64,000 nucleotides of DNA from an uncultured Porphyromonas sp. (GTDB taxonomy: Bacteria > Bacteroidota > Bacteroidia > Bacteroidales > Porphyromonadaceae). Below, piece after piece: positions 16,540 to 27,423 of the stretch. The stretch lies in the NCBI GenBank assembly GCA_902490315.1, contig CABUDK010000001.1, positions 1 to 64,000 on the forward strand. Reading direction: 5' to 3'. The notes below the pieces were generated by a model. The model saw only the letters and a program-made list of their open reading frames with translations, was not told the origin of the DNA and did not search any database. How positions within the stretch are numbered: the first letter of the stretch is position 1; each line of letters begins with the position of its first letter. The position numbers were made by a program, and so were the translations under genes.

Positions 16540-17163
16540 ATGAGTAAGATAAGTAATAAAGAGGTATTCCTAGGACCTCTCAATAAGAATAACCCGGTCA
16601 CCGTCCAGGTGCTCGGTATATGCTCTGCGCTGGCGGTCACAGCTCAGCTCAAGCCCGCTCTGGTGATGGCTCTATCGGTGACGGTGGTCGTCGCCTTTGC
16701 GAACGTGATCATATCGCTACTGCGTAACACGATACCTAATCGTATTCGTATCATTGTACAGCTGGTGGTGGTCGCTGCGCTTGTGACGATCGTCAATGAG
16801 GTACTCAAGGCCTATGTCTACGACGTCTCTAAGGAGCTGTCGGTTTACATTGGTTTGATCATTACGAACTGTATCTTGATGGGACGACTAGAGGCTTTTG
16901 CCTTGGCAAATGGGCCTAAGGCTTCCTTCCTCGATGGTGTCGGCAATGGACTGGGGTATGGACTCGTCTTGGTCATCATCGGCTTCGTCCGTGAGCTACT
17001 CGGTAGAGGGTCACTACTCGGATATCAGATTATCCCGCAGTCTTTCTATGATATGGGCTATGTCAATCACGGCTTGATGATCATGCCTCCTATGGCACTC
17101 ATCGTCCTCGCCTGCATCGTATGGATACAGCGCAGTAAAAACAAGGATCTGCAGGAGCAGTAA
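16540..17163 (+). CDS. nqrD: Na+-NQR subunit D
   Basis: A 207-residue polytopic membrane protein with about six helices. FLGPLNKNNPVTVQVLGICSALAVT at the start and ITNCILMGRLEAFA in the middle are family hallmarks. NqrD and NqrE are homologous, inverted subunits that bind a 2Fe-2S centre between them. Cys residues in GICSAL and TNCILMG are the likely ligands on this side. It lies 22 bp behind nqrC. Confidence 0.96.
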   Translation: MSKISNKEVFLGPLNKNNPVTVQVLGICSALAVTAQLKPALVMALSVTVVVAFANVIISLLRNTIPNRIRIIVQLVVVAALVTIVNEVLKAYVYDVSKELSVYIGLIITNCILMGRLEAFALANGPKASFLDGVGNGLGYGLVLVIIGFVRELLGRGSLLGYQIIPQSFYDMGYVNHGLMIMPPMALIVLACIVWIQRSKNKDLQEQ

Positions 17164-17214
17164 GCTCTCCAATCCATATAATACATTGGTCACACACAGA
17201 TTAAAGTCTAAGCA

Positions 17215-17829
17215 ATGGATTATCTAAGTCTATTTTTCAAGTCGATCTTTGTCGACAATATGATCTTTGCCTACTACCTAGGTATGTGCTCTTACCTAGC
17301 TGTATCCAAAGACGTCAAGACCTCACTGGGATTGGGGCTGGCAGTAACTTTTATCCTTACCTGTACACTACCGATCAACTACCTTCTGGAGACCTACGTC
17401 TTTAAGGCGGGAGCCTTGAGCTGGCTCGGGGCGGAGTTTGCTTCGGTCGATCTGAGCTTCCTATCGCTCATCGTCTTCATCGCCGTCATCGCCTCCTTTA
17501 CGCAGCTGGTAGAGATGGTTGTGGAGCGTTACAGCCCTTCGCTATACAACTCGCTCGGTATCTTCCTACCGCTCATCGCTGTGAACTGTGCGATCCTCGG
17601 TGGCTCGCTCTTTATGCAGCAGCGTGACTTCATCAATACAGGCATGGCAACGGTCTATGGCCTTGGATCTGGCATCGGTTGGATGCTAGCTATCGTTGGT
17701 CTAGCAGCTATCAGAGAGCGTCTAGCTTATAGTAATATACCGAAGCCTTTGAGAGGATTTGGTATCACGCTCATCGTCACTGGTCTGATGGGTATCGCAT
17801 TCCTCAGCTTCTCAGGTGTCAAACTCTAA
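17215..17829 (+). CDS. nqrE: Na+-NQR subunit E
   Basis: A 204-residue membrane subunit with about six helices, partner of NqrD. The [11 protein letters not shown] and [11 protein letters not shown] segments hold the conserved Cys residues expected to share the intramembrane iron-sulphur centre. Length and order in the operon are canonical. The 51-bp gap from nqrD holds no visible terminator. Confidence 0.96.
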   Translation: MDYLSLFFKSIFVDNMIFAYYLGMCSYLAVSKDVKTSLGLGLAVTFILTCTLPINYLLETYVFKAGALSWLGAEFASVDLSFLSLIVFIAVIASFTQLVEMVVERYSPSLYNSLGIFLPLIAVNCAILGGSLFMQQRDFINTGMATVYGLGSGIGWMLAIVGLAAIRERLAYSNIPKPLRGFGITLIVTGLMGIAFLSFSGVKL

Positions 17830-17841
17830 TCGCCTACAGAT

Positions 17842-19089
<1,248 letters not shown>

Positions 19090-19132
19090 GGCATCCCTGA
19101 GTCGATAAATCAATCGAAGAGAGCAAAGAATG

Positions 19133-19196
19133 AGGCGACAGCGAACTATTCCGATGAATGGATGTACGCTGTCGCCTTGCTTATGCCCTCTTTTAT
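19133..19196 (+). terminator. Probable nqr operon terminator
   Basis: A perfect 11-bp stem (19133-19143 with 19167-19177) lies 44 bp after the nqrF stop. It is followed by a weak pyrimidine tract ending in CTCTTTTA. Confidence 0.65.
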
Positions 19197-19284
19197 AGCG
19201 ATGACGACCATAAGGAAGAATTAAATATCGAAAAGGTCAAAAGAAATACCGTTTTTGACAAGTCGATTCTCCTTAATAAGCTGG

Positions 19285-19312
19285 TTTGTTTGAGTCAAAT
19301 ACCGTAACTTTG
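19285..19312 (+). promoter_or_regulatory. Promoter of the DUF3575-DUF3868 pair
   Basis: TTTG at 19285-19288 is followed, 16 bp on, by TAACTTTG at 19305-19312 (a second TTTG lies at 19289-19292). It lies 41 bp before the start codon. Confidence 0.65.
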
Positions 19313-19352
19313 TCCCACAGAAATAATTGAAATTGTAGCCAAACCACTTACT

Positions 19353-19958
19353 ATGATACGAAAGATAGTGATTACAATCGGCCTCGTCCTAACTATTGGA
19401 CTTGCAGCCACGGCACAGCGAGTTGCTCTCAAAAACAACTTAGCTTACGATGCCATCCTGACGCCCAACCTCTCACTAGAGTTTGCGATGGGCAATAAGT
19501 TTACCTTCGACACCCAAATTGGATGGAACGCATTCCTATTCAACCTAGACGCAGGCAAGCCAAACTATAGTGAGACCAAGTGGGCTCACTGGATGGCGCA
19601 GCCTGAGCTTAGGTACTGGTTCTGCGATGTCTTCAATGGGTGGTTCCTTGGTCTACATGGACATGTAGGTCAGATGAACGTGGGAGGTATAGACATCCCC
19701 TTCGTCTTAGAGAACAAAAACTCTATCATGAAGGATCACCGCTACCAAGGCTGGTTCTACGGAGGTGGTCTCAGCGTTGGCTACCAATGGGTGCTTTCGA
19801 CACGCTCCTCTCTTGAGTTCTCGCTAGGTGCAGGTTATGCTCGCATACTATATGACAAGTTCCCCTGCCAGCGTTGCGGTACGAAAGTTGACGAGGGTAA
19901 GGCTAACTATGTCGGACCCACGAAGGCTACTATCTCGTATGTCTTCTTCTTCAAGTAA
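19353..19958 (+). CDS. DUF3575 family envelope protein
   Basis: A 201-residue exported protein with a signal peptide (residues ~1-21, ending ATAQ). The ALKNNLAYDAILTPNLSLEF segment, the aromatic-rich centre and the terminal ATISYVFFFK strand are typical of DUF3575, a predicted small outer-membrane beta-barrel family of Bacteroidota. Such proteins often sit beside DUF3868/OmpA proteins and sometimes in fimbrial clusters. Here the DUF3868 partner follows 38 bp downstream. A Cys pair in FPCQRCGTK is a distinctive local feature. No function is known. Confidence 0.82.
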   Translation: MIRKIVITIGLVLTIGLAATAQRVALKNNLAYDAILTPNLSLEFAMGNKFTFDTQIGWNAFLFNLDAGKPNYSETKWAHWMAQPELRYWFCDVFNGWFLGLHGHVGQMNVGGIDIPFVLENKNSIMKDHRYQGWFYGGGLSVGYQWVLSTRSSLEFSLGAGYARILYDKFPCQRCGTKVDEGKANYVGPTKATISYVFFFK

Positions 19959-19996
19959 TCGTCAGTAGCACATATAACAACATAGACACCAAGATT

Positions 19997-21439
19997 ATGA
20001 ATATCAAGATATCCCGTTTACTCATACTCCTCTCGACGCTACTATTTACCGTCGGAGGGACGCTATGTGCTCAGCAACTCGCCAAGGCAGAGGTGACTCA
20101 GACGATTGCACTCTCATCAGAGCACTGCAAAGTCACACGAGACATGAATAGCAACCAGCTTCGCATAGAGCTGGATGTAGCTCCTTATGTCACCGTGCGT
20201 GCACAGCAACTCGTTCGGATTACTCCGATCTATATGGCTGCAGATAGAAGCGACTCAATACGCTTTAAGGACATATATGTAGCAGGCAATGCTCGCTATA
20301 AGATCCTCAAGCGTCAGCATGACCTTCGCAATGAGGAGGCTCTCGGACGTGAAGTCTACTCACGTCCAGAAGGCTCTGTCTATGCACGTGGCATCAATGA
20401 TTTGCCTCACATGGTCTATGAGAGCCCCTTCGAGAGCTGGATGGCTCGTGGTCATATGGAGCTAGAAGTACAGACCTATAGCTGTGGCAACTGTCCTAAG
20501 AGTGCCTTCTTGGCACAAGGAGACCCACAGTCCATGTCTGTCTTTGGTCCGGAAAACTACAAGTACAACTACATAGAGCCAGCTGCTACAACCTTCAAAG
20601 AGTACTCTGAGAACTTTGATGCCAAGGTACAGTTTGCAGTAGACAAGGATGACCTGCGTAGAGATTATAAGGGCAATGCACAGGAGCTAGCCCGCCTAGG
20701 CGAGTTTGTCCAGCGAGCAACAAAGATTGAGGGCGCAGAGCTCCAGTCTGTCAACATCCGAGGATATGCATCACCTGAGGGTTCCTTTAGTCACAACAAG
20801 GCTCTCTCTGAGAGACGTACTAAAACACTTTATGATCACGTCAAGCGTACCTATCCGAAGCTCATCGGTCGTGCCAATGTTATTGCTGAGGGTATGGGTG
20901 AAGACTGGGAAGGACTGCGCAAGGTCGTAGACGCCAGTGACATGCCTGAGCGTCAGGAGATCCTTGACATCATAGATAAGTATGACACCGACACGCAGCG
21001 TGAGGCTGACATCAAGGCTCTTGACGGAGGCAATGTTTACCGCAACCTCCTAGACAACTATTATCCAGGTCTACGACGCACCACCTTTACGATGGGCTAT
21101 CGAGTACGTCCCTTTGAGGCCTCAGAGTTGGCACACATCTATTCGACGAATCCTAAGTTGCTAAGCCAAAATGAGCTGTACACGCTAGCTAACCAAAAGA
21201 TCGCAGCTGGCGAAAATCCTGTAGCTATCTATCGCACAGCTTACGAGCAGAATCGCAACGACGTTGTTGCCAAGCTTAACTATGCCAATGCTCTTCTTCA
21301 GTATGACAAGAATGCTGCTGAGGCTTACAAGCTACTCTCTACCATGCAGTCAGACTCTCGTGTTAAGCTGCCCACAGCTATCGCACTTGACATGATGGGC
21401 CGTAAGACCGAAGCTGAGGAGCTGTACTACAAGAAATAA
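19997..21439 (+). CDS. DUF3868 / OmpA-like envelope protein
   Basis: A 480-residue exported protein. A signal peptide (residues ~1-25, ending CAQQ) leads into a DUF3868 N-terminal domain. An OmpA-like peptidoglycan-binding domain then spans about 210-310 (SVNIRGYASPEGSFSHNKALSERR). A C-terminal, helical TPR-like region begins near 370. The OmpA part would anchor it to the cell wall from the outer membrane. With the DUF3575 gene it forms a two-gene operon ending in a strong terminator. In related bacteria this pair can accompany fimbriae, but no fimbrillin genes are next to it here. Confidence 0.82.
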   Translation: MNIKISRLLILLSTLLFTVGGTLCAQQLAKAEVTQTIALSSEHCKVTRDMNSNQLRIELDVAPYVTVRAQQLVRITPIYMAADRSDSIRFKDIYVAGNARYKILKRQHDLRNEEALGREVYSRPEGSVYARGINDLPHMVYESPFESWMARGHMELEVQTYSCGNCPKSAFLAQGDPQSMSVFGPENYKYNYIEPAATTFKEYSENFDAKVQFAVDKDDLRRDYKGNAQELARLGEFVQRATKIEGAELQSVNIRGYASPEGSFSHNKALSERRTKTLYDHVKRTYPKLIGRANVIAEGMGEDWEGLRKVVDASDMPERQEILDIIDKYDTDTQREADIKALDGGNVYRNLLDNYYPGLRRTTFTMGYRVRPFEASELAHIYSTNPKLLSQNELYTLANQKIAAGENPVAIYRTAYEQNRNDVVAKLNYANALLQYDKNAAEAYKLLSTMQSDSRVKLPTAIALDMMGRKTEAEELYYKK

Positions 21440-21484
21440 ATTGATAGTGGTCGCTCACTGAGCGACTAGTATCACACTGACAAG

Positions 21485-21530
21485 ATTCCCCATCAGGACG
21501 ACTTCGCTCTTCCTGATGGGGAATTTTTTA
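21485..21530 (+). terminator. Intrinsic terminator after the DUF3868 gene
   Basis: A perfect 14-bp stem (21485-21498 with 21511-21524) is followed directly by a T-run. Confidence 0.92.
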
Positions 21531-21654
21531 TAGATAGTGCAAGGCTTACAATCTGATGAGTATTGAGCTTGAGTTCATTTAGATAACTAGCTCAGCGGTC
21601 TTAGAAATTTGTTTCGAGCCACCCTCGACTTTCTTTACACTGTGAGAGGAGTCT

Positions 21655-21826
21655 AAAATTTCTACCGAGGAAATCGAAAATCGCCACGGAGGAAAGAAGG
21701 AATTTCTTCGGAAGAATCAAACGATACTTCGGAGGAATCAGATGAAACTTCGGAAGAATCAAATGATATGTCCGAGGAAATTCCTTCTTTCCTCCGTGGC
21801 GATTTTCTATTTCCTCCGTGAAGATT
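21655..21826. repeat. TTCGGAAGAATC palindromic repeat, copy 3
   Basis: The most regular copy of the family. Perfect 31-bp inverted arms (21676-21706 and 21777-21807) enclose 70 bp made of 21-bp tandem units. It has about 3.5 units where copies 1, 2 and 4 have about 2.5. Imperfect pairing extends outward to about 21658 and 21825. It lies between the DUF3868 terminator and the aspS promoter. Confidence 0.92.
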
Positions 21827-21850
21827 CACGAATAGCTCCGTGGGGGAGAT

Positions 21851-21915
21851 AGAGATTAGAGGCTAGAGGTTAGAAGACTAGTGGCTCTACTGCTTCTAGA
21901 GTCTAATATCTAACC
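21851..21915. repeat. TCTAAYY heptamer array upstream of aspS
   Basis: Four heptamers in reverse orientation (AGAGATT, AGAGGCT, AGAGGTT, AGAAGAC at 21851-21878) face three in forward orientation (TCTAGAG, TCTAATA, TCTAACC at 21895-21915). Together they can form a hairpin. Related arrays lie near three other genes in this window. Confidence 0.7.
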
Positions 21916-21947
21916 CGTGTAGTCCTACTCATGTGCTTGTTTTTGTG

Positions 21948-21955
21948 TACTTTTG
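21948..21955 (+). promoter_or_regulatory. -7 box of the aspS promoter
   Basis: TACTTTTG fits TAnnTTTG and lies 84 bp before the aspS start, which leaves a 5' leader of about 77 nt. Confidence 0.55.
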
Positions 21956-22039
21956 TGCTAGTGGAGACTTGGAGCGCATGGTGCTTTGGTCTCTGTGATA
22001 CAAGCTAAAGATAAATATAGATATAGGTAGCATTAGATT

Positions 22040-23782
22040 ATGTACAGAACGCATACGTGTGGAGCTCTGCGTGCCTCTGACGAGGGACAGCAGGTGACGC
22101 TCGCGGGTTGGGTCGCTAAGATTCGTCGCATGGGAGCTATGACCTTCCTCGACTTACGTGATAGATATGGCATTACGCAGATCTTCTTTGATGAGTCACA
22201 TCAGGGGCTCCTCAGTGAGGTGGGACGTGAGTGGGTACTGGCGGTGACGGGTACCGTACGCCTGCGCAGCAGTGTCAATGAGAAGATCCCCACGGGACAG
22301 ATCGAGATCCTAGCAGATCGTATGGAGGTACTGAATCGTGCCGACACGCCTCCCTTTACGATCGAGGATGTGAGCGACGGTGGCGATGACCTACGTATGA
22401 AGTACCGCTACCTGGATCTACGTCGTAGACCCGTGCTGAGCAATATAGAGCTGCGTCACCGTATGACGATGGAGACGCGACGCTATCTCGACGGGCTCCA
22501 CTTCCTAGAGATCGAGACACCGATGCTGATCGGTTCGACACCCGAGGGTGCGCGAGACTTTGTGGTGCCTAGTCGTATGAACCCAGGGCAGTTTTACGCA
22601 TTGCCACAGTCGCCACAGACCTTCAAGCAGCTACTGATGGTCGCGGGCATGGATCGCTACTTCCAGATCGTGAAGTGCTTTAGAGATGAGGATCTACGTG
22701 CTGACCGTCAACCGGAGTTTACGCAGATAGACTGCGAGATGAGCTTCGTGGAGCAGGACGACATCTTGAGCACCTTCGAGGGGCTAGCGAAGCATCTCTT
22801 TAAGGAGATTCGTGGCATTGACCTCCCCACACCACTACGTCGTATGACTTGGTATGAGGCTATGGATCGCTACGGTAGCGACAAGCCCGATCTGCGCTTC
22901 GGCATGGAGATCGAGGAGGTGACGGAGACGATACAGGGTCATGGCTTTGGCGTGGTCGATAGTGCAGCCTATATTGGTGCTATCGTGGTCACGGGCAAGG
23001 CGGACTACACGCGTAAGCAGATCGATCAGCTGACCGACTTTGTCAAGCGTCCACAGGTGGGTGCCAAGGGGTTGCTCTGGCTACGCTATCAGCCTGATGG
23101 AACGATGAAGAGTAGCTTCGACAAGTTCCTCGATGCTGACCAACTCAAAGCTCTGGCCGATAAGCTGTCTATGCAGCCTGGCGACATAGCCTTCCTGATC
23201 TCTGGGGACAAGCGTCCGGCACAGAAGCAGCTGGGCACGCTACGTCTACACATCGCCTCCGAGCTGGGACTGATGAAGTCGGGGCACTATGAGTGTCTCT
23301 GGGTGGTCGACTTCCCGCTACTCGAGTGGGACGAGGAGACGCAACGCTACTATGCGATGCACCACCCCTTTACGGCACCGAAGCCTGAGGACCAAGATCG
23401 TCTCGAGAGCGACCCCGGTAGCGTTCGCGCCGATGCTTACGACATGGTGATCAATGGTGTCGAGGTAGGCGGTGGCTCTATCCGTATTCACGATGCGGAG
23501 CTACAGGCCAGAGTCTTTGCGGCACTAGGCTTTACGAAGGAGCGTGCCGAAGAGCAGTTTGGTTTCTTGATGAATGCCTTTAAGTATGGCGCACCTCCTC
23601 ACGGTGGTATCGCCTTCGGACTGGATCGCTGGGTATCGCTCATGGCTGAGCTGGACTCGATACGTGACTGTATCGCCTTCCCGAAGAACAATTCGGGCCG
23701 TGATGTGATGATCGATGCGCCCGCACGACTAGACCCAGAGCAGCTCGATGAGCTTCACCTGACGGTGCGGGAGACACTATAA
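22040..23782 (+). CDS. aspS: Aspartyl-tRNA synthetase
   Basis: A 580-residue class II synthetase of the bacterial type. The N-terminal OB-fold anticodon domain includes [26 protein letters not shown]. Motif 2 is [18 protein letters not shown] and motif 3 is [10 protein letters not shown]. The bacterial GAD insertion lies between them (around residues 300-420). It charges tRNA-Asp. The gene begins a run with the Nif3-like, zinc-ribbon and tilS genes at gaps of 18, 12 and 79 bp. Confidence 0.97.
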   Translation: MYRTHTCGALRASDEGQQVTLAGWVAKIRRMGAMTFLDLRDRYGITQIFFDESHQGLLSEVGREWVLAVTGTVRLRSSVNEKIPTGQIEILADRMEVLNRADTPPFTIEDVSDGGDDLRMKYRYLDLRRRPVLSNIELRHRMTMETRRYLDGLHFLEIETPMLIGSTPEGARDFVVPSRMNPGQFYALPQSPQTFKQLLMVAGMDRYFQIVKCFRDEDLRADRQPEFTQIDCEMSFVEQDDILSTFEGLAKHLFKEIRGIDLPTPLRRMTWYEAMDRYGSDKPDLRFGMEIEEVTETIQGHGFGVVDSAAYIGAIVVTGKADYTRKQIDQLTDFVKRPQVGAKGLLWLRYQPDGTMKSSFDKFLDADQLKALADKLSMQPGDIAFLISGDKRPAQKQLGTLRLHIASELGLMKSGHYECLWVVDFPLLEWDEETQRYYAMHHPFTAPKPEDQDRLESDPGSVRADAYDMVINGVEVGGGSIRIHDAELQARVFAALGFTKERAEEQFGFLMNAFKYGAPPHGGIAFGLDRWVSLMAELDSIRDCIAFPKNNSGRDVMIDAPARLDPEQLDELHLTVRETL

Positions 23783-23800
23783 TATACAATAGGAGTCCTT

Positions 23801-24913
23801 ATGGTCACGATAGGAGATGTAGTTCGTACGGTAGAGACGTGCTATCCGCTGAGCTATCAGGAGAGCTACGATAACTCGGGTCTTCAGGTGGGCGATGTGA
23901 CGCAGCCGCTGCGTGGCATCATGCTGGCTGTGGAGACGACCGAGGCGGTACTCGAAGAGTGCTTGCAGCGTGGGTGCAACCTGCTCATATCGCACCATCC
24001 GATTCTCTTTCGGGGGCTTAAGCGGATCACGCCCGCGACCTATCAGGAGCGTTGCGTGGCTTTTGCCTTGAGAAACAATATCGCTATCTACGCCTGTCAC
24101 ACTTCGGCAGACAATGAGACGACGCAGGGAGTGAATCACTATCTGGCCAACCTGATCGGTCTCAAGCGTGAGGGTAGGCGACCGATGATGCCTCAGCGGG
24201 GTCGCTTCTACAAGTTGCAGACCTTCATCCCGCACAGCCATGCCGACGCGCTACGCTCCGCTTATGAGGAGGCGGGCATTGGCTCGCTGGGTGGCTACAC
24301 AGGTTGTAGCTACAGTTGCTCGGGGGTAGGGCGCTTCCGTCCAGGAGCTGAGACGCATCCGACCATTGGTACACATGGCGCCATGGAGGCGGTCGAGGAG
24401 GAGATGATCTCCGTGCTCGTGCCGCAGGAGCGACTATCGCAAGCAGTGACGACGCTCGTAGCAACGCATCCCTATGAGGTGCCAGCTTATGAGGTGATCC
24501 CGATCGTGATGGATCACCCGACGAGTGGGCTAGGGGTCATTGGCGAACTACCCAGTGCGCTGACACCGCAGGAGCTGCTAGAGCTTCTAGCTACGCTGCC
24601 AGCTGTGGAGCGTATTGCTTATTCGAATCCTCCCACGCAACCGATCCGTCGCATAGCACTCTGTGGCGGTAGTGGCGGTGGTCACGAGTTCATCGGTGAG
24701 GCTATGCGCTCAGGCGCAGAGGTCTATATAACAGGCGAGGCAAAGTACAACGACTATCTCGACGTGCAGGGTCGTCTCTGGCTGATCACGCTAGGACACT
24801 TCGAGAGTGAGCACTGCACCCGCACGATGCTCTATGATGCATTGTCGGATAAATATCGTAACTTTGTCATCCATACGTCAGATGCTGACACCAATCCTAT
24901 TCACTATTTCTAA
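23801..24913 (+). CDS. Nif3-like dinuclear metal center protein
   Basis: A 370-residue Nif3/YqfO-type protein. The metal-binding motifs SHHPILF (near residue 65) and HTSADN (near 105) are present, and GGSGGGHEFIGEA and GHFESEH supply the C-terminal site. The middle part (about 125-230) is the PII-like insert found in longer members. HTSADN replaces the commoner HTNLDN but keeps the His and Asp ligands. The biochemical role of this family is uncertain, with GTP cyclohydrolase-like or hydrolase activities proposed. Its tight coupling to the zinc-ribbon gene is a conserved pattern in Bacteroidota. Confidence 0.93.
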   Translation: MVTIGDVVRTVETCYPLSYQESYDNSGLQVGDVTQPLRGIMLAVETTEAVLEECLQRGCNLLISHHPILFRGLKRITPATYQERCVAFALRNNIAIYACHTSADNETTQGVNHYLANLIGLKREGRRPMMPQRGRFYKLQTFIPHSHADALRSAYEEAGIGSLGGYTGCSYSCSGVGRFRPGAETHPTIGTHGAMEAVEEEMISVLVPQERLSQAVTTLVATHPYEVPAYEVIPIVMDHPTSGLGVIGELPSALTPQELLELLATLPAVERIAYSNPPTQPIRRIALCGGSGGGHEFIGEAMRSGAEVYITGEAKYNDYLDVQGRLWLITLGHFESEHCTRTMLYDALSDKYRNFVIHTSDADTNPIHYF

Positions 24914-24925
24914 GCAATACCATCT

Positions 24926-25816
24926 ATGAGCATTAATACAACGACCCACGAAGTAGCCGAGCGTAGTATCAGGGAGAAGCTCATCGCCCTCAAGCGTCTA
25001 CAGGAGACGCTAACCAGTATTGACAAGATCAAGCTATTACGAGGCGAGCTGCCCCAAGCTATCGAAGATCTGGCTGACGAAATCGAGGGACTGAAGACAC
25101 GCTTAGAGAAGTACAACGCTGCTGCCAAGAAGCTCTCACAGTCAGTCAGTGGTGAGAATCAAAAGATCGCCACGGCAAATGATAAACTCGAGACACTTAA
25201 GGAGCAGCTCAATGCGGTGAGCAACAACCGCGAGTATGAGCATCTGTCGCGAGAGATCGAGTTCCAGGAGCTTGAGATACAGCTAGCGCAGAAGCATATT
25301 CGTGAGTTCAATGTGGAGCTACAAGGTCGCAAGGATGACATCGCCAAGCTCCAAGAGCGTATCAAGGAGCGTGAGGAGGATCATCAGGCTAAGAGTGAGG
25401 AGCTGGAGCAGATCATTGCCGAGACTCGCATCGAGGAGGAGGAGCTCCGTGATCGTGCCAACGAGCTGGAGGCGCAGATCGATGAGCGCATCCTCAAGGC
25501 GTTTCAACGTCTGCGCAAGGGCGCTACCAATGGACTGGCTGTCGTGCCTGTAGAGCGTGAGGCGTGCGGTGGGTGCTTTAACCATATCCCGCCACAGCGT
25601 CAGCTAGAGGTCAAGCTACACAACAAGGTCATCGTCTGCGAGTACTGCGGACGTGTACTCATCGACCCAGACATTGAGGAGGAGCCAGTAGAGGAGACGA
25701 CCGAGGCAAAGGCCGACACAAAGAAGAAGGAGACCAAGAAGACTACCGCTACTAAGAAGACCGCCTCTAAGAGTACCAAGAAGGCTGACGCTAGCAAGGA
25801 TAGCGAGGACAAGTAA
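24926..25816 (+). CDS. C4-type zinc-ribbon coiled-coil protein
   Basis: A 296-residue cytoplasmic protein. Long charged heptads from about residue 15 to 200 form a coiled coil. A zinc ribbon with Cys214, Cys217, Cys238 and Cys241 follows. The last ~50 residues are acidic, then become a Lys/Thr/Ala-rich tail (TKKKETKK, TKKTASKSTKK) that looks disordered and could bind nucleic acid. Family members are thought to be nucleic-acid-associated, but the function is not established. It follows the Nif3-like gene by 12 bp. Confidence 0.9.
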   Translation: MSINTTTHEVAERSIREKLIALKRLQETLTSIDKIKLLRGELPQAIEDLADEIEGLKTRLEKYNAAAKKLSQSVSGENQKIATANDKLETLKEQLNAVSNNREYEHLSREIEFQELEIQLAQKHIREFNVELQGRKDDIAKLQERIKEREEDHQAKSEELEQIIAETRIEEEELRDRANELEAQIDERILKAFQRLRKGATNGLAVVPVEREACGGCFNHIPPQRQLEVKLHNKVIVCEYCGRVLIDPDIEEEPVEETTEAKADTKKKETKKTTATKKTASKSTKKADASKDSEDK

Positions 25817-25895
25817 ATCTCTTCCTTCCAGCGACGAGTCTTTTCGGACGGTTTGTCGCTCTTCTCTCCCTTTACGACATTCACTCCCTCGCACT

Positions 25896-27380
25896 GTGTC
25901 TCAGCGACGTACGCTACTCAATCATGCTTTGGTGCATCAGATGCGTCGCACGATCGAGCAGTATGAGCTGCTAGACCGAGACAGCGGGCGGGTGGTCATC
26001 ATAGCCCTCAGCGGAGGTGCCGACTCGACGGCACTCCTGTGGGGGCTATCGCTTTTAGGGTACCGCTGTGTAGCGGCGCATTGCAACTTTCATCTGCGAG
26101 GAGAGGAGAGTGATCGTGACGAAGCGTTTGTCACAGAGCTTTGTGAGCAGCTTGGTGTGCTACTAGAGCGAGCCTCCTTTGATACTTACGGCTACGCAGC
26201 TACGCACAAGGGCGTGAGCGTAGAGATGGCAGCGCGTGAGCTGAGGTACGACTTCTTCGATGAACTATATGAACGGTACGATGCGCAGTGTATCGCACTT
26301 GGACATCATCTAGAGGACAATGTGGAGCAGCTCCTGATCAATCTCTCCCAAGGGGCGGGCGTACGAGGACTGCGGGGTATGCTTCCCAGCCGTGAGGAGG
26401 GCAAGTATATTCGTCCGCTCATAGACACACCGCCTCGACTTATCTATGACTTCTTGAGCATCGCTGGTCAGTCATTTGTGACTGACTCGACGAATGCCGA
26501 CACAACCATACGGCGCAACTTTGTCCGGCATACGTTGCGTCCGCTCTTTGACCAGCTCAATCCCTCCTTTGATCAGGCGGTCGCCTCGACGATTCACATC
26601 CTGCGTGACTTGGAGCAGCTGCAAGACTACTATATAAGGAGTACCCTTCCCGCAGACGCTAGTCAGCCGCTAGAGATCGCATGGCTTCGTCGGCAGATAG
26701 CGCCACTCGCACTCCTACATGGACACTTCGCAGCAATCGACTGTGACCGCTTGGTGCTACAGCAGCTTCTGATGGACTGCACAAAGTCTGAGCGTGCCGA
26801 CAGCTATGCTCGCTATGAGGGCCGCGGGGGCATCATCGAGCGTTATCGTGGCTATCTGATAGGCACGACCAGTGAGACCCTAGCGCGTCTGGCGCAGGCA
26901 ATCAACTTTTGCCTAAAGCTACCAACGATCGAGAGCTGGCAAGCGAAAGCTGTGCTGGATCACCCGCTAGGATCTATAACGATGGCGGTACACGACTGCT
27001 TAGAGACGCCACCGCCTGCGATTCGGACGCTCACTCCTTACAGCTATTTGGTCGACTACGACCAGCTGCTGGCAGCAATGCCTCAACTACAATTCAGAGC
27101 CTCTACCGATGGCGAGCAATGGATCGTACCGCTTGGCATGAAAGGACGCAAACCTCTAGCGAAGCTCCTACGCGACGCTAAGGTGCTCCCCTCACGCAGA
27201 GCGTCTACGGTGCAACTCATCGACAACCATACGGGTGCCACGCTGTGGGTGGTCGGCGTGTGCCGCAGCGCTGACTACCAGCTCACTCCCCAAAGCCGCC
27301 GCTGGGCGCAGATCACCTTCTCCCCTACATTGGCAGATCCCTTTGCGAGGCGTACGGAGCCGCATACGGTAGCTCGTTAG
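25896..27380 (+). CDS. tilS: tRNA(Ile)-lysidine synthase
   Basis: A 494-residue N-type ATP pyrophosphatase that modifies C34 of the AUA-reading tRNA-Ile to lysidine. The PP-loop SGGADS is at residues 39-44 counting from the GTG at 25896. GHHLEDNVEQLLINL and the C-terminal TilS domain (GMKGRKPLAKLLRDAKV) follow. The start is uncertain: GTG at 25896, GTG at 25932 and ATG at 25941 are all possible, and the later ones give the usual distance to the PP-loop. It probably shares a transcript with the upstream zinc-ribbon gene. Confidence 0.94.
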   Translation: MSQRRTLLNHALVHQMRRTIEQYELLDRDSGRVVIIALSGGADSTALLWGLSLLGYRCVAAHCNFHLRGEESDRDEAFVTELCEQLGVLLERASFDTYGYAATHKGVSVEMAARELRYDFFDELYERYDAQCIALGHHLEDNVEQLLINLSQGAGVRGLRGMLPSREEGKYIRPLIDTPPRLIYDFLSIAGQSFVTDSTNADTTIRRNFVRHTLRPLFDQLNPSFDQAVASTIHILRDLEQLQDYYIRSTLPADASQPLEIAWLRRQIAPLALLHGHFAAIDCDRLVLQQLLMDCTKSERADSYARYEGRGGIIERYRGYLIGTTSETLARLAQAINFCLKLPTIESWQAKAVLDHPLGSITMAVHDCLETPPPAIRTLTPYSYLVDYDQLLAAMPQLQFRASTDGEQWIVPLGMKGRKPLAKLLRDAKVLPSRRASTVQLIDNHTGATLWVVGVCRSADYQLTPQSRRWAQITFSPTLADPFARRTEPHTVAR

Positions 27381-27423
27381 CCGTTTATTTTGTACTTTTA
27401 CAGCTAGAATCGACTTATAAAGC

